64,000 bases of DNA from NCBI GenBank assembly GCA_030068145.1, contig JAPJBO010000098.1:248001-312000 (forward strand), given 5' to 3'. The notes under the pieces were generated by a model. That model saw only the letters and a program-made list of their open reading frames with translations, did no database searches and had not been told where the DNA came from. Source of the stretch: Diplonema papillatum (taxonomy: Eukaryota > Euglenozoa > Diplonemea > Diplonemida > Diplonemidae). Below are positions 51,501 through 59,639 of the stretch, one piece after another (position 1 is the first letter of the stretch; each line of letters begins with the position of its first letter). The position numbers and the translations under genes are program-made.

Positions 51501-52851
51501 CGAAGCGATCGCTGGACCGGGGACCTTCGCGGCGGTCGGAGGAGAGAGGTGGTTCCGGGCGCTGCAGTATTGGCTGGATGGGATGTGCTGGTCGGTGGCG
51601 GGTGACGTGTCGACGGCAGAGCTCGCCATCGACTTTGAGGTATACACCGGATTGGACCTTCCAGGCAGTGTCGTAGCAACGACGGACGGGACACCGTTGA
51701 GCATGCGTGCGAGGGTACTCGCAAGGCTTTTGAAGACCGTCGGGGACGCGCTGGAGCGGAACGGCGACGAACCGCCTCTGCCGGGAAGGAAATTGGAGAA
51801 GATAGGGTCGTTGAGAACGGTGGGAGCCCCGCCGTGCCTCACGGGGTACGAGATGAGGCCAATCTTCCGTGGTGGTACGGAGACGATGGAAGTTCTCGAG
51901 ACGCAGCTGACGACGGCTCGGCACGAGTTCAACGGCGAGGCGTGGGGGATGGATCTTTTCCCGACGTACGGAGGTGGAAGGGCGGAGCGCGCGGCGAGAT
52001 GGGCGGTGTTCAACGACGCTACGGAGAAGAAGAAAGGAAAGAAGACGGCAGTCGTCGGAGGGGATCCGTGGTACGTGCCGGAAGGGGTTCCCCGACACGA
52101 AAAGTGGGGTGAGCGGGTGTGCCACGAGCACCAGAAGGTGAAATGCGACGGGTGCAAGCGCCAGGGCAAGTCGGTGGCGTGGTGCTGTAAGGCCCACCAC
52201 AAGGAAGACGACGGCCTTGCGGTGAAGTTCTGCGCGCAACACCGCCTGACGCAATGCGCGACGTGCAAGACGATCGCGGAGTGCTGCCGCAACGGACACC
52301 ACCGGTGCCTTGATCATGGCATGCCGACGTGTGCGCACTGCAGCCGGCTCGCGGACTTGCGGAGTCGAAGGCCGAAACTGTGCTGTCGGAAGGGTCACCA
52401 CCTGGCGGCCGTGGCGAGGAGTTATGAGGAGAAGAGAGGAGAAGAAGCAGCATCGAAGAAGAGGAAGGCGGAGCTGGAGGGCCCCGCGCCGGCGCCGAGA
52501 CAGGCGAAGCGTGAGAACGTAGTGTTCATTCTGCGGGAAGCAGCGGAAGGCGAGCGAGAGCCCGCAACATCAACGCCGACATCAGCAACGAAGGTCGGGA
52601 AGACGGCATCAACGCCAGCGAAGAAGCGGCAATCGGACTCCGCGGCGGAGCCGGTACCGAAAAGACGCAAAGGACGCGTCGATGCGCCACGACCATCGCC
52701 CAGGCGCCGAGAAAAAGCAGAAATCGACGCGCAACCGATGAACCTCGACGAACAATCGAAGAAGAAGCGAAGCACCAAACGCGCGCCTGAGCGCGACGAT
52801 CAAGACGAGCTAAAGAGGCGAAAGCATGACACTTCACGTGCGAAGAGATAA
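48541..52851 (+). CDS. Non-LTR retrotransposon polyprotein: (endonuclease end)-RT-zinc finger-Cys/His tail
   Basis: Uninterrupted frame of about 1,436 codons with no proper start. The first residues (NDVAIHSLVASETTVVVDAE, GQRVPSHKMVTVEL) look like the end of an APE-type endonuclease, with SHKMV where intact enzymes have SDH. RT (numbering from the codon at 48613): LALRPITVTSAVYRLWA, SQHGFRPKHGT, YGVALDFAKCFDKVP (motif A, about 445), LQGCPLSVILINALL, and ESFADDLTLLTRL with FADD at 535-538. A CCHC-type finger LCRRCDEATEETLGHIWWQC lies near 860. At about 1165-1260 are three C-x2-H-x4-5-C-x2-C ... CC-x3-HH modules, then a Lys/Arg-rich tail. The RT copies element RNA at a nicked target. Confidence 0.9.
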   Translation: MNDVAIHSLVASETTVVVDAEGQRVPSHKMVTVELDITAFADTCERYRMPRSMSQVDVTHEGRAAARAEELLVKHRFEDAAPDDVEALWVSATKACEGYLVELAEKQGLLDGPVAAYQGRGETRKPKREHFASVTDTGTGAGTYASSRFRKILNGLDAYIRGLQTLSGEGPGCMPRSLEKTWENVVSGLESMAGRVPKVRDLPRRPPDLSVAQTLRQKLEARSRSLTAQARKGRIAQLESKMQNFHCANRAQLLPWCRRKKADGLVALKVDGRYTANLREIDATLQKEWAPINRMYASRPEPCYEAFKAEYAEYIRCRPMVCRDLTGDDLRSVLGKKQRAGVPGVDGWSTAELKKLPLPLLNALAKVFNAIEATGTWPNALLEAAVTLIPKDETLDPLALRPITVTSAVYRLWASTRLRDVVQWQEGWIADSQHGFRPKHGTVDVVFEIASQIEEALLTGKELYGVALDFAKCFDKVPRDVVLKLVGDLGLHERILGPLRDVYARLRRRYKLHMGLGDIFYTTNGILQGCPLSVILINALLSIVVRRVDDVGGVTSESFADDLTLLTRLREACLQDALVEVDRFCANTGMSIGIPKTFAFGTPKGYEAKLKIGGTDIVTKEELTIVGCLVGTKRTRRTTDLRYDQRAEEAERLGALPISRAQRSGLAAMAVLPAATYGSEFALPTVRGLGKFTAALLRGVWDPVRLHRAQEAVLGILNKAHLLDPYAVLPYRSLGMIAEVCRKRPAWRARVATVRRAYGSRIRAWGPVGIAAEHAKKLGIRWTEDFDNAEDEAGNVLRLVRQSKGERGHTLRKLIRGWRLGELEKRRVDFDGVRAGVEYVATNAYGLKASTTLTAARDVAEVVAGSVMTESHAAKLWGGDGLCRRCDEATEETLGHIWWQCRAYERIRGQNQYAEIVGADRSTWPPCLQEHGILPKGSRVNIEVLHTFMAEVMHERRRLEREGRDRAVGHPWRQLHPDDCPPRRLNFEAIAGPGTFAAVGGERWFRALQYWLDGMCWSVAGDVSTAELAIDFEVYTGLDLPGSVVATTDGTPLSMRARVLARLLKTVGDALERNGDEPPLPGRKLEKIGSLRTVGAPPCLTGYEMRPIFRGGTETMEVLETQLTTARHEFNGEAWGMDLFPTYGGGRAERAARWAVFNDATEKKKGKKTAVVGGDPWYVPEGVPRHEKWGERVCHEHQKVKCDGCKRQGKSVAWCCKAHHKEDDGLAVKFCAQHRLTQCATCKTIAECCRNGHHRCLDHGMPTCAHCSRLADLRSRRPKLCCRKGHHLAAVARSYEEKRGEEAASKKRKAELEGPAPAPRQAKRENVVFILREAAEGEREPATSTPTSATKVGKTASTPAKKRQSDSAAEPVPKRRKGRVDAPRPSPRRREKAEIDAQPMNLDEQSKKKRSTKRAPERDDQDELKRRKHDTSRAKR

Positions 52852-52905
52852 CCGCGCCGTCGGCGATGCAGATTATCGCCACAGATTCTTTGCATTCTAA
52901 CCCAA
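48541..52905 (+). mobile_element. Non-LTR retrotransposon, copy 2 (5'-truncated in the endonuclease)
   Basis: Begins in frame within an endonuclease-like C-terminus and ends CATTCTAACCCAAAATA before the next decamer array. No poly-A is seen at either 3' end. The insertion point is again inside a decamer array. Confidence 0.88.
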
Positions 52906-52908
52906 AAT

Positions 52909-52930
52909 ATTACACTCGATTACGCTCGAT
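52909..52930 (+). repeat. Decamer array at the right end of TIR element 1
   Basis: TATTACACTCGATTACGCTC then GATCAGGGGGTGGGTGAATT, the TIR. Confidence 0.85.
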
Positions 52931-53305
52931 CAGGGGGTGGGTGAATTGGCTCAGATGGAGAAGCAGATAACCTGGTTCACAACGCGCACACGCACACACG
53001 TAAAAAGAGGCGATTGCCCCCAGATACATGTTGCAACCAGCAGCACATGGGTCATGAAGCAGGGAGCATGACCATCAGCTATGACGTGAGGATGCTGACA
53101 ACTTGGGCGACACTCCGCTTCCAGGGGTCACCCGTGATCGAATTCCAACACGCACGCACGCACACAGAACGAAACGCTGCCCATCGTGAACCGAGAAATG
53201 GTTGGCAACATCCTCGATGCCTCGAATAAGCCCCGCGATCGCCGAAAAGCAGATCCCCTGCACGTGAGATCCCCGCTGGTACTGTTTTTCCCGTTTTCGT
53301 ATTTT

Positions 53306-53477
53306 TTTTGTATGAGCACCTGCTTTGTAGGAAATACTTGAGGAGACTGCCAGTTGCAAAGTCTTGAAGGAGGTAAATGTGCTGTAGCCCACACGAAACA
53401 CAGGTAAATCTGGGTTTAGTGGCGGGCGTACGCGTTCAACAAAAACGACCCAGTTTGTAGTTGTATTGTTTTCTTAA
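53306..53477 (+). repeat. RepA copy, 3'-truncated
   Basis: TTTTTTTGTATGAGCACCTG, GGAAATACTTGAGGAGACTG, ACACAGGTAAATCTGGG; it breaks off in TTGTAGTTGTATTG where the repeat of 41450 begins. Confidence 0.88.
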
Positions 53478-53574
53478 TAGTACATCTGTACTGTTGTGGA
53501 GAGGTTTATACCCTGTACACGCGAAGAACAAGAAACTTTTGCCTTATCATTTTCATCACCTTTGGTCAGTTGAT

Positions 53575-53985
53575 GTGAGCCAATTCACCTACCCCCTGAT
53601 CGAGTGTAATCGAGCGTAATCGAGTGTAATCGAGTGTAATCGAGTGTAATCGAGCGTAATAGAGTGTAGTAGAGTGTAGTAGAGCGTTGTAGAGTGTGAT
53701 CGAGATTGACACTAGTATTTTGGGTTCGACCACTGGTGGACCCCTGACTGGCCCATGGGCGACCATGTTGACCACTGTCTGGCCCAAGACGTGCCAAGCA
53801 TAAGCATACGAGGGACGGAAACCGCAGGCAAGTGGGCGATGTGCATATGAGACCGGAAGCTCTCGAGATGAAGATGTTCTAAATCATGGCAGCGAGCACG
53901 GGGACTGCAGGCGGGTTGGTGGCGAAAAGGGACAGAAAGATCTTCGAGCGACTGTGAGCAGCCTAGCAAGACGGGATGATGAATG
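53575..53985. other. Placeholder removed: see TIR element 2
   Basis: This entry carries no separate feature; the left part of TIR element 2 (53700-53830) is the inverted copy of 46340-46475 (GGTCGAACCCAAAATACTAG, CCTCGTATGCTTGTGCTTGG). Confidence 0.05.
53597..53700 (-). repeat. Decamer array, left end of TIR element 2
   Basis: TGTAATCGAG/CGTAATCGAG units, about nine, changing into TAGAGTGTAG units. It is the uninterrupted counterpart of the array that holds non-LTR copies 1 and 2 in element 1. Confidence 0.93.
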
Positions 53986-53996
53986 ATGAAGAAGCG

Positions 53997-54470
53997 CTAA
54001 GTGATCGCAAAGGTCCTTGTCTGGCGACCGACCTTCCTTGAAAGGAAGGTCGGTAGCCAGACATTTTTGGACGGCTTTGTCAGCAAGGTGCAGGCGATGC
54101 ACGGGCTCCATGATGACCTCGTCAACGGCCCCACAGGCGTACACTCACTAGCCGTCGTGAAGAGGCCTCTGTCTGTAACCACCTTTTTCATCCTTGGGAG
54201 CAGTGCATCGCCAGGGAGATCGAACCCCAAGGCAAGGAGCGACTCTTGCAGCTTCTGAAAGTAATCCAGCACGTACTGGAGATACTTGGTTGTCGTTGCT
54301 GGATCCTTCTGCCGCACAAGTGCTGCAAACACAAGCCGCATCCTCCATCTCTGCTCCATCGTGTCCAGGTACGAGAACGTCAGGCAGAGGATATCTTTGC
54401 TCCCCGGAAGCTCTCCTGCATCCCCGGCAATGACGAAGTCACCACCCCCAAGCCGGAGCAGAAACTCCAT
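53997..54470 (-). CDS. Unknown 157-residue protein of TIR element 2
   Basis: The frame reads MEFLLRLGGGDFVIAGDAGE, LPGSKDILCLTFSYLDTMEQ, RLVFAALVRQKDPATTTKYL, QYVLDYFQKLQESLLALGFD, PRMKKVVTDRGLFTT. It looks protein-like through about residue 110; the last 45 residues run through the hairpin and are probably not original. No family recognised. It could be a decayed part of the element's own protein or a captured host exon. Confidence 0.4.
   Translation of the reverse strand: MEFLLRLGGGDFVIAGDAGELPGSKDILCLTFSYLDTMEQRWRMRLVFAALVRQKDPATTTKYLQYVLDYFQKLQESLLALGFDLPGDALLPRMKKVVTDRGLFTTASECTPVGPLTRSSWSPCIACTLLTKPSKNVWLPTFLSRKVGRQTRTFAIT
54021..54060. repeat. 19-bp hairpin inside TIR element 2
   Basis: CTGGCGACCGACCTTCCTT and AAGGAAGGTCGGTAGCCAG with a 2-base loop and one mismatch. 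Confidence 0.9.
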
Positions 54471-54654
54471 GTCACCGAGGACAAGGTGCCTACCGAGCGC
54501 TCGGCGAACACCCTATCGCCTGGAACTGGCCCGCACGGAATGCCTAAAGGCTCAAGTACTAACTGCGCTAAATTTAATATATGCGAGCTATTGCGAGATA
54601 GTGTGGTACTCATTTGCATGCAAATGACTCCCCACTGACGCAACAAGAAGACGC

Positions 54655-54946
54655 CGATGCTCTATCGAATCACGCGATGGATGAGGTTCAGAGACGAGCG
54701 ACAGCCGAGTATCGGGACTCGGCGACCGCGAAATCGTACGCGATGAAGAGCGCGATGCGACGGCTGACGAGTATCGTGCAGACGCCGATTCACCCGGCGC
54801 TTGAGATGCAAGTCAACGTCCTGACGTCTCTCGGAGGCGGGAACATGGCCGGACTCAACAAGAGACCACAAATAGCAAACCAGCAGGCGTTTGAAGCTGT
54901 GATGCGCGCCTACGAAGCCGCCGCACGAGAGCAGACGGCGAAGTAG
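54655..54946 (+). pseudogene. RNase HI-like fragment, copy 3
   Basis: Encodes DADALSNHAMDEVQRRATAE, SYAMKSAMRRLTSIVQTP and NKRPQIANQQAFEAVMRAYE, nearly identical to the part of 7466-8074 that follows HVPREQNI. It starts exactly at the end of that motif, so the active-site Asp strand is absent. A stop is at 54946; further homology in the DNA continues to about 55290. Confidence 0.7.
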
Positions 54947-55701
54947 GCCGGCGACAAGGTGCGAGCCGTACCGCAGGCTGGGCTCCGCAAAGCTGCAACA
55001 CTGAATGGCAGTTTTCGACCGCAGACGCATTACCCGTCGGGATGGGAGCGCAAGCAGGCTCGATGGAATCACGAAGTCAAGCAGGAGAGACGAACTGCGC
55101 AGACTGAGCGCAAGACGTGCACCAAGGGCAGACCAGGACGTTGGGACCGTGCGAAGTCGAAGAAGGAGTCCAAAAGCGAAGCAACAACACCAACGCGGAA
55201 ACGCAACTCGAAGGCAGCCAAGCGGGCCTCCAGTGAAGTAACGAAGCTCATCCGAGTGTCCGATGAAACCCCTTGTCAATACCACCCAACGACTGCGACG
55301 CGCGTGCGAAATGTCGGACGCTAGCGTCTGTCAAGAGCATGCGTGACTCAGCCGTGTTTTAAAGGTGAGATGAGAGGCACCGGCTCACTCTGTCAAAGGA
55401 CTATACTAACGCAACAAGAAGACGAGCTAATGCGAGATAGTGGTACCCGAGCCCGTACGCACTCGACAACCTGCTTCCGTGAGTCAGCCCGAGCTTCCTG
55501 GTCTCCAGCTACACTGCCTGTCGCGGTCATTTTTTCAGACTAATATTCTTGTTTTTATTCCAATTTCAATATCCTGTCATCAGCACCTTTTTAGCCCCGG
55601 AAGAAGGTGCGTTAGTGGGCCCGTTGAACCGGCCTATCAAGATTGGCTGAGTGTCACGCCTTTAATCAATTACTGCAGTACCCCCCCAATTCACCCAAAT
55701 G

Positions 55702-55780
55702 TTGATCGAGTGTAATCGAGCGTAATCGAGCGTAATCGAGTGTAATCGAGTGTAATCGACGCGTAATCGAGCTAAAGTCA
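55702..55780 (-). repeat. Decamer array, right end of TIR element 2
   Basis: About seven TGTAATCGAG/CGTAATCGAG units between AATTCACCC (55687) and the terminal GGTGAATTGGCTCA. Confidence 0.93.
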
Positions 55781-55862
55781 CTTTCAGGGGGGCTAGGTGA
55801 ATTGGCTCATGATGCTGATCGTCCGTTGCTTCGTTTATCAGTGCAAGCCCCAACTCCGGATA

Positions 55863-57315
55863 TGTTCTCCCCCTCTAGCCTCCGTCGAAATGAGCACAAG
55901 GCAGTATCTTGGTCCGTGTATCTTAGAACATTATTTGCAGTGTGCTTTCGTATCCGAGAACTGCAAAGGTTCTTTCCCTCGAAGAAAGATTCCGGCAAAG
56001 TACCACCTCTACGTAAGGTGCACAGCGCGACATACATAACGCCATACGCCCGCCGTAGTTTCAGATTTGTGAATTTGATCGAAGTAACATCAAGGCAGCC
56101 CTTTGAAAGACCAGCCTTCCAAAGGGGCAGTCCTCGATCGTATCCCCACGAGCGATAGCTTTCCTCGGTCGCCTTTTTTGTCGGTTAGAAAAAACGTGCA
56201 GTCTTTTTTCGCTTGGTCTTTTTCTCCCAACACTAACACCCAAACACACACCTTCTCCCTTTCCGGTTTTTGGCGCCACTGACCCGCAGGTCAGAAATAG
56301 CTATTTAATCACCGAGAGAAAAGTTGTTTTCTTGCACGAGGGTTTTCCAGATTGCCACGAGAGCCCGTAGAGAACCCGAGTGCAAGAAAACAACGTTCTC
56401 GAGGTAAGAAGATAGCTTTACTGCCAGGGGCAACTTACTTTTCTGCATCACGAAGGAGCGACACGGCCAGCCAGGCCCGCCAACGCTGTGTCGACAACAT
56501 TTGGAATGCTTCTGCTGTGTACAACATCGTAGTAGGTGCAGGTTTGACTCCTTTGCAAATCTGCTTGCCAGGTTGATGTACAGATGTGCTTTCCAATTTC
56601 AAGTAGCAACCTCGTTTTTTTTTGGGACTTGGCCTGTTTTCTCTTCCGATTGTCAAACTTATCACTCCTTCGCATTTGGTCCATGTTTGCGGGCCCGGCA
56701 GGTCTGCAGGCGGGGAGCATGGTGTGGCAAAAAATGCTCTCGTAGAGGTAGATTCTTCGCGGATTGCCCGCTTTTTCCCCCTTAAGATGTCAGTATGACA
56801 GGCTAGTTACCACTGGAAACCAGTCTTGCTTGGAGTGTAAGAAAAGTAGCTTGGAGTGTAAGAAAAGTAGCTTGGAGTGTAAGAAAAGTAGCTTGGAGTG
56901 TAAGAAGAGTAAGCTTGGAGTGTAGAAAAGTAGCTCACGGTGATGCAGAAAAGTAAATTGCCCGGCAGTAAACACTTCAAAAAAAAAAGAAAGTTGGATT
57001 TCCTTCCGCGTGATTGACACACGGGAGAGGGTGTCCCGCAGAAATGTTTCCTCCTGCGAGTCAACGGGCCCTCTTTTTCCGTAGCGGGAAGAATCCAATT
57101 GACCGGCCCCCCTCGCAACCTCGCAAGGACGGGAGCAAGGTGGCCTGTGTTCTCCACGGGACCCCGACGCTCGACGTCGTCAAACAAGGAATAGTCTCCC
57201 GTTTTCACATCTCTTGTTCCTCCTCTCGAACGTCTTCCTCCACCGTGTCAGTACTAGGCCGGCGCAAAAACGAAAGGGATGGGAAATAAGGTATTTCGCC
57301 ATCCTTTCTTCCCGA
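55863..57315. other. No gene recognised; RepA fragment and a short tandem repeat
   Basis: RepA 3' fragment at 55863-55912 (CCCCCTCTAGCCTCCGTCGA). A 21-bp tandem repeat (GTAAGAAAAGTAGCTTGGAG) at 56823-56935. Frames of 60-130 codons have no recognisable content. Confidence 0.45.
56823..56935 (+). repeat. 21-bp tandem repeat
   Basis: Five units of TAGCTTGGAGTGTAAGAAAA plus G. Confidence 0.95.
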
Positions 57316-57373
57316 TTACTTTGGCCATAGCAACGGAGCTACCGTTGCTAATATAACTGGGGCCCAAAAGGCA
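57316..57373 (-). rRNA. Possible SSU-like fragment, diverged
   Basis: The complement contains GGTGCCTTTTGGGCCCCAGT and GCAACGGTAGCTCCGTTGCT, aligning with the SSU-derived sequence at 42979-43026. It lies just upstream of the acceptor at 57402. Confidence 0.4.
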
Positions 57374-57402
57374 CCCATACATACAGCACCACACTCGCGC
57401 AG

Positions 57403-58278
57403 GAAACGAAAAGGGATCACGCGCTGGAGATGCGCCGCTTGAAGCTGAAGGAAGACCGGGAGACGGAGAACCTCCGCGCCGAGTACATGCTGAAGCACTC
57501 GGTCAGCAGGCAGCGCAAAGCGGAAGAAGCGCAGAAGACGCGGGTCGAGACGGACACGAAGCGCGAGCGCCAGCGGCAGCAGCAGGACAAGGAGGCCCAG
57601 GCGGAGCGTCGCCTCGCGGACAAATGGTTCGTTAAGTGCGAGCGGGAGGCGCGCGAGCAGAAGCAGCGCGAGGTGCAAACCCGCAAAGACGCCGCCGCCG
57701 CCATCCGGGGCGACCTGCAGCTGCGCGAGGCCTGGCGCAAGCAGGCGTCAGACCAGCGCATCCACGACGAGCGCCAGTCCTGGCAACACGACCTCGAAAA
57801 CTTCCGGACGGAATACATGCAGTGGCACGATTTGAAGCGCCAGAAGCAGGCGGAAGAGGCGAAGCAACGGGATACCGAGCTCTCGGCGAAGGTCAACCGG
57901 ACTGTCCTCGTGCAGAGAGAGGAGATCGAGAAGGAGAAGAGAGAAGTCAGGCACCTGCTGAAGATAGCGAGGCAGAGGGACTTGGACAGGAGAAGGCAGA
58001 AGGAGGCGGCGCGGGAGGTCGGCCGCGACGTCGAAGGGCAGATCGCCGAGAAGCGGGAGCGGGATGCGAAGCAGAAGCAGCGCGACTTCAGCGTGCCGAC
58101 CCCGCCGGCCATCGGACCCGTGCCGGGCCTCGCCGACACCCAGCACCTGCGGTCGGGCATGAACCGGTACAGGGCCATTCCGCGGAGGGAATCGCCGCCG
58201 GCAAACGGCTACCACCCCCCCGCCAAGTACCACGACCACCGAGGGAAGCTGCTATTCGGCTGGGGCTTGGCGGGTTGA
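57403..58278 (+). CDS. Coiled-coil protein, main exon
   Basis: The acceptor CGCGCAG|GAA puts ETKRDHALE before MRRLKLKEDRETENLRAEYM. Residues about 1-230 are almost wholly charged, Ala/Leu/Gln-containing helix (KHSVSRQRKAEEAQKTRVET, QREVQTRKDAAAAIRGDLQL, RQRDLDRRRQKEAAREVGRD), predicted as a long coiled coil. It is rich in Arg/Glu/Gln, like trichoplein-type or flagellar coiled-coil proteins; that comparison is by composition only. The last 50 residues are Pro/Gly-rich (SVPTPPAIGPVPGLADTQHL, YHPPAKYHDHRGKLLFGWGL) and end at TGA. Third-position GC is very high. The first exon may be 43636-43752. Confidence 0.8.
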   Translation, partial: ETKRDHALEMRRLKLKEDRETENLRAEYMLKHSVSRQRKAEEAQKTRVETDTKRERQRQQQDKEAQAERRLADKWFVKCEREAREQKQREVQTRKDAAAAIRGDLQLREAWRKQASDQRIHDERQSWQHDLENFRTEYMQWHDLKRQKQAEEAKQRDTELSAKVNRTVLVQREEIEKEKREVRHLLKIARQRDLDRRRQKEAAREVGRDVEGQIAEKRERDAKQKQRDFSVPTPPAIGPVPGLADTQHLRSGMNRYRAIPRRESPPANGYHPPAKYHDHRGKLLFGWGLAG

Positions 58279-59639
58279 GTGCCTAGCGGCGTGCCTTCTT
58301 TGGGTCGGAAGTTGTCTTTCTGAAATCTTGCTACACCAAACTATGAACTCGACGAATGGGTCTCGCGGTGTAAAATGCCAGAGCTTGTGCAGAACACTGC
58401 GTCGGTTGTCATTCTTCGCCTCTGACGGCCCACACCGAGATGCTGCCGTAAGGTACCATAATTGGATTTATGTTGAACTGGACTAAGGCTGGAACGGGTA
58501 GTCACCTGCATTGCACCAGTGGTGCTCCTGCAGCCTCCTAGGACACCGGCATCTATGGGTCGCGAGCGCGATCAAGCACCAGGGTCGTGATATTCTGCAA
58601 AGTCGCAAACCCCGAAAAACAAATACCGAACCGGGGCACCCAGCCCCAATTTTGGGGGTCCCAGGTTTTACCCGGTTCAAGATTAATCCAATTACGGTAC
58701 ACCACGTCCGGCTTAACAATTTCTGCTGCCACCGCGCTCGAATTGGAATTGTCAGATGAATACAAGCACTGCTCCGGTTTAATGAGACGACAAGTTGGAG
58801 GAAATGAGAGGCTCGTCACCGCAAACCGTGGAGGTTTCACTTGCGTCCTTACGTCAAAACGATCTGCACTGCCGCTCAACGCAGGATTCTTTGCAGTATA
58901 TTGTCGAGGTCTTTACGTTAAACCGATCTTGGCACTGTGTTCAACGCAGGATTATTTGCAGGATATTGTCGAGAAGACCGCTGGTCGCCGAAATCACAAA
59001 AGGAGAGGACACGCGTTGCAGCCAACACGAAACACAAGGCAAATCTGGGCTTGCTGCCGGGTGGCGCAACCGCACTACTAGCCTGACTGAGGATGGAAGC
59101 CCTGCGCCGTATTCCTCACGAGGCAAACCACCGATCTTGACACCGGGGCGAGAGGTAAAAGCAAAAAGACTGGGAAACCAAGGCCCATCAACAAGAGTTT
59201 CAATCCAGCGGATGTCCTGCCGGCTTTTTGTGTATACCCTCTTCATTCCCTGGACTCCACCGCGGAGCAGCATCGTGCATCTTTCCCCTTCCTCCTGTTT
59301 TCCTCCCCCTCGAACTTGCTCCCATGTACGAAATCACGCCTCCGCAGTTCATTTGCGCGGCACGGGTTCCTGCCTTTCCAAGCTTGGTACCTGGCCGTCG
59401 TCACATCTGCTTGATCATCTGTCTCCCATTTGTCTTGTAGCAAGTGTGCTTGCCTTTGGAACACCTGCCCGGATCAGTCAATGGAGCTCACGCAGCTGTT
59501 AGCACGTGTACGTGCTAAAACGTGTTAAGGTGCAAACCTGTGTACAAGTGTAACTGTAACTATAAGTGAAGTGTATGTGTATGTTAAGGTGCAAACCTGA
59601 GGATAAGTATTAGTATACTTGAACAAATGTAACTGTCAA
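58279..59639. other. No gene recognised
   Basis: A local duplication at 58870-58975 (CAACGCAGGATTCTTTGCAG / CAACGCAGGATTATTTGCAG, ATATTGTCGAG). 59000-59050 (CCAACACGAAACACAAGGCA, AATCTGGG) is a diverged RepA-like piece. Confidence 0.4.

Larger units (their letters stand above)
44755..52953 (+). mobile_element. TIR element 1 (TGAGCC...GGCTCA), with two non-LTR insertions
   Basis: Starts TGAGCCAATTCACCTACCCC and ends with the complement of TGAGCCAATTCACCCACCCC. GATGG is duplicated on both sides (44750-44754 and 52954-52958). Left subterminal part 44755-45115 matches the right end of element 2 in reverse, and the right part (46355-46530, 52905-52953) matches its left end. Decamer arrays lie near both ends. 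Removing two non-LTR copies (about 1.9 and 4.4 kb) leaves about 1.9 kb, near the 2.2 kb of element 2. No intact transposase is seen. Confidence 0.85.
53576..55809 (-). mobile_element. TIR element 2 (complete, 2,234 bp)
   Basis: TGAGCCAATTCACC...GGTGAATTGGCTCA, with TGATG duplicated at 53571-53575 and 55810-55814. Flanking DNA joined across the element reproduces 41640-41720, where TGATG occurs once. Orientation is opposite to element 1. It carries decamer arrays at both ends, an unknown minus frame (53997-54470), an RNase H-like fragment (54655-54946) and a hairpin at 54021-54060. The RNase H block at about 54600-55435 may itself be a nested insertion, as GCGAGATAGTG and ACGCAACAAGAAGACG words flank it. 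Confidence 0.9.

Noticed and set aside
51072-52401. Antisense frames of over 400 codons across the retrotransposon.
   Set aside because: Shadows of the polyprotein; the same pattern is seen opposite copy 1 (46683-47811).
53575-53985. A feature entry with reversed coordinates (listed as 53985 to 53575, confidence 0.05).
   Set aside because: It describes nothing separate from TIR element 2. Ignore it; the content is the 46340-46475 homology noted there.
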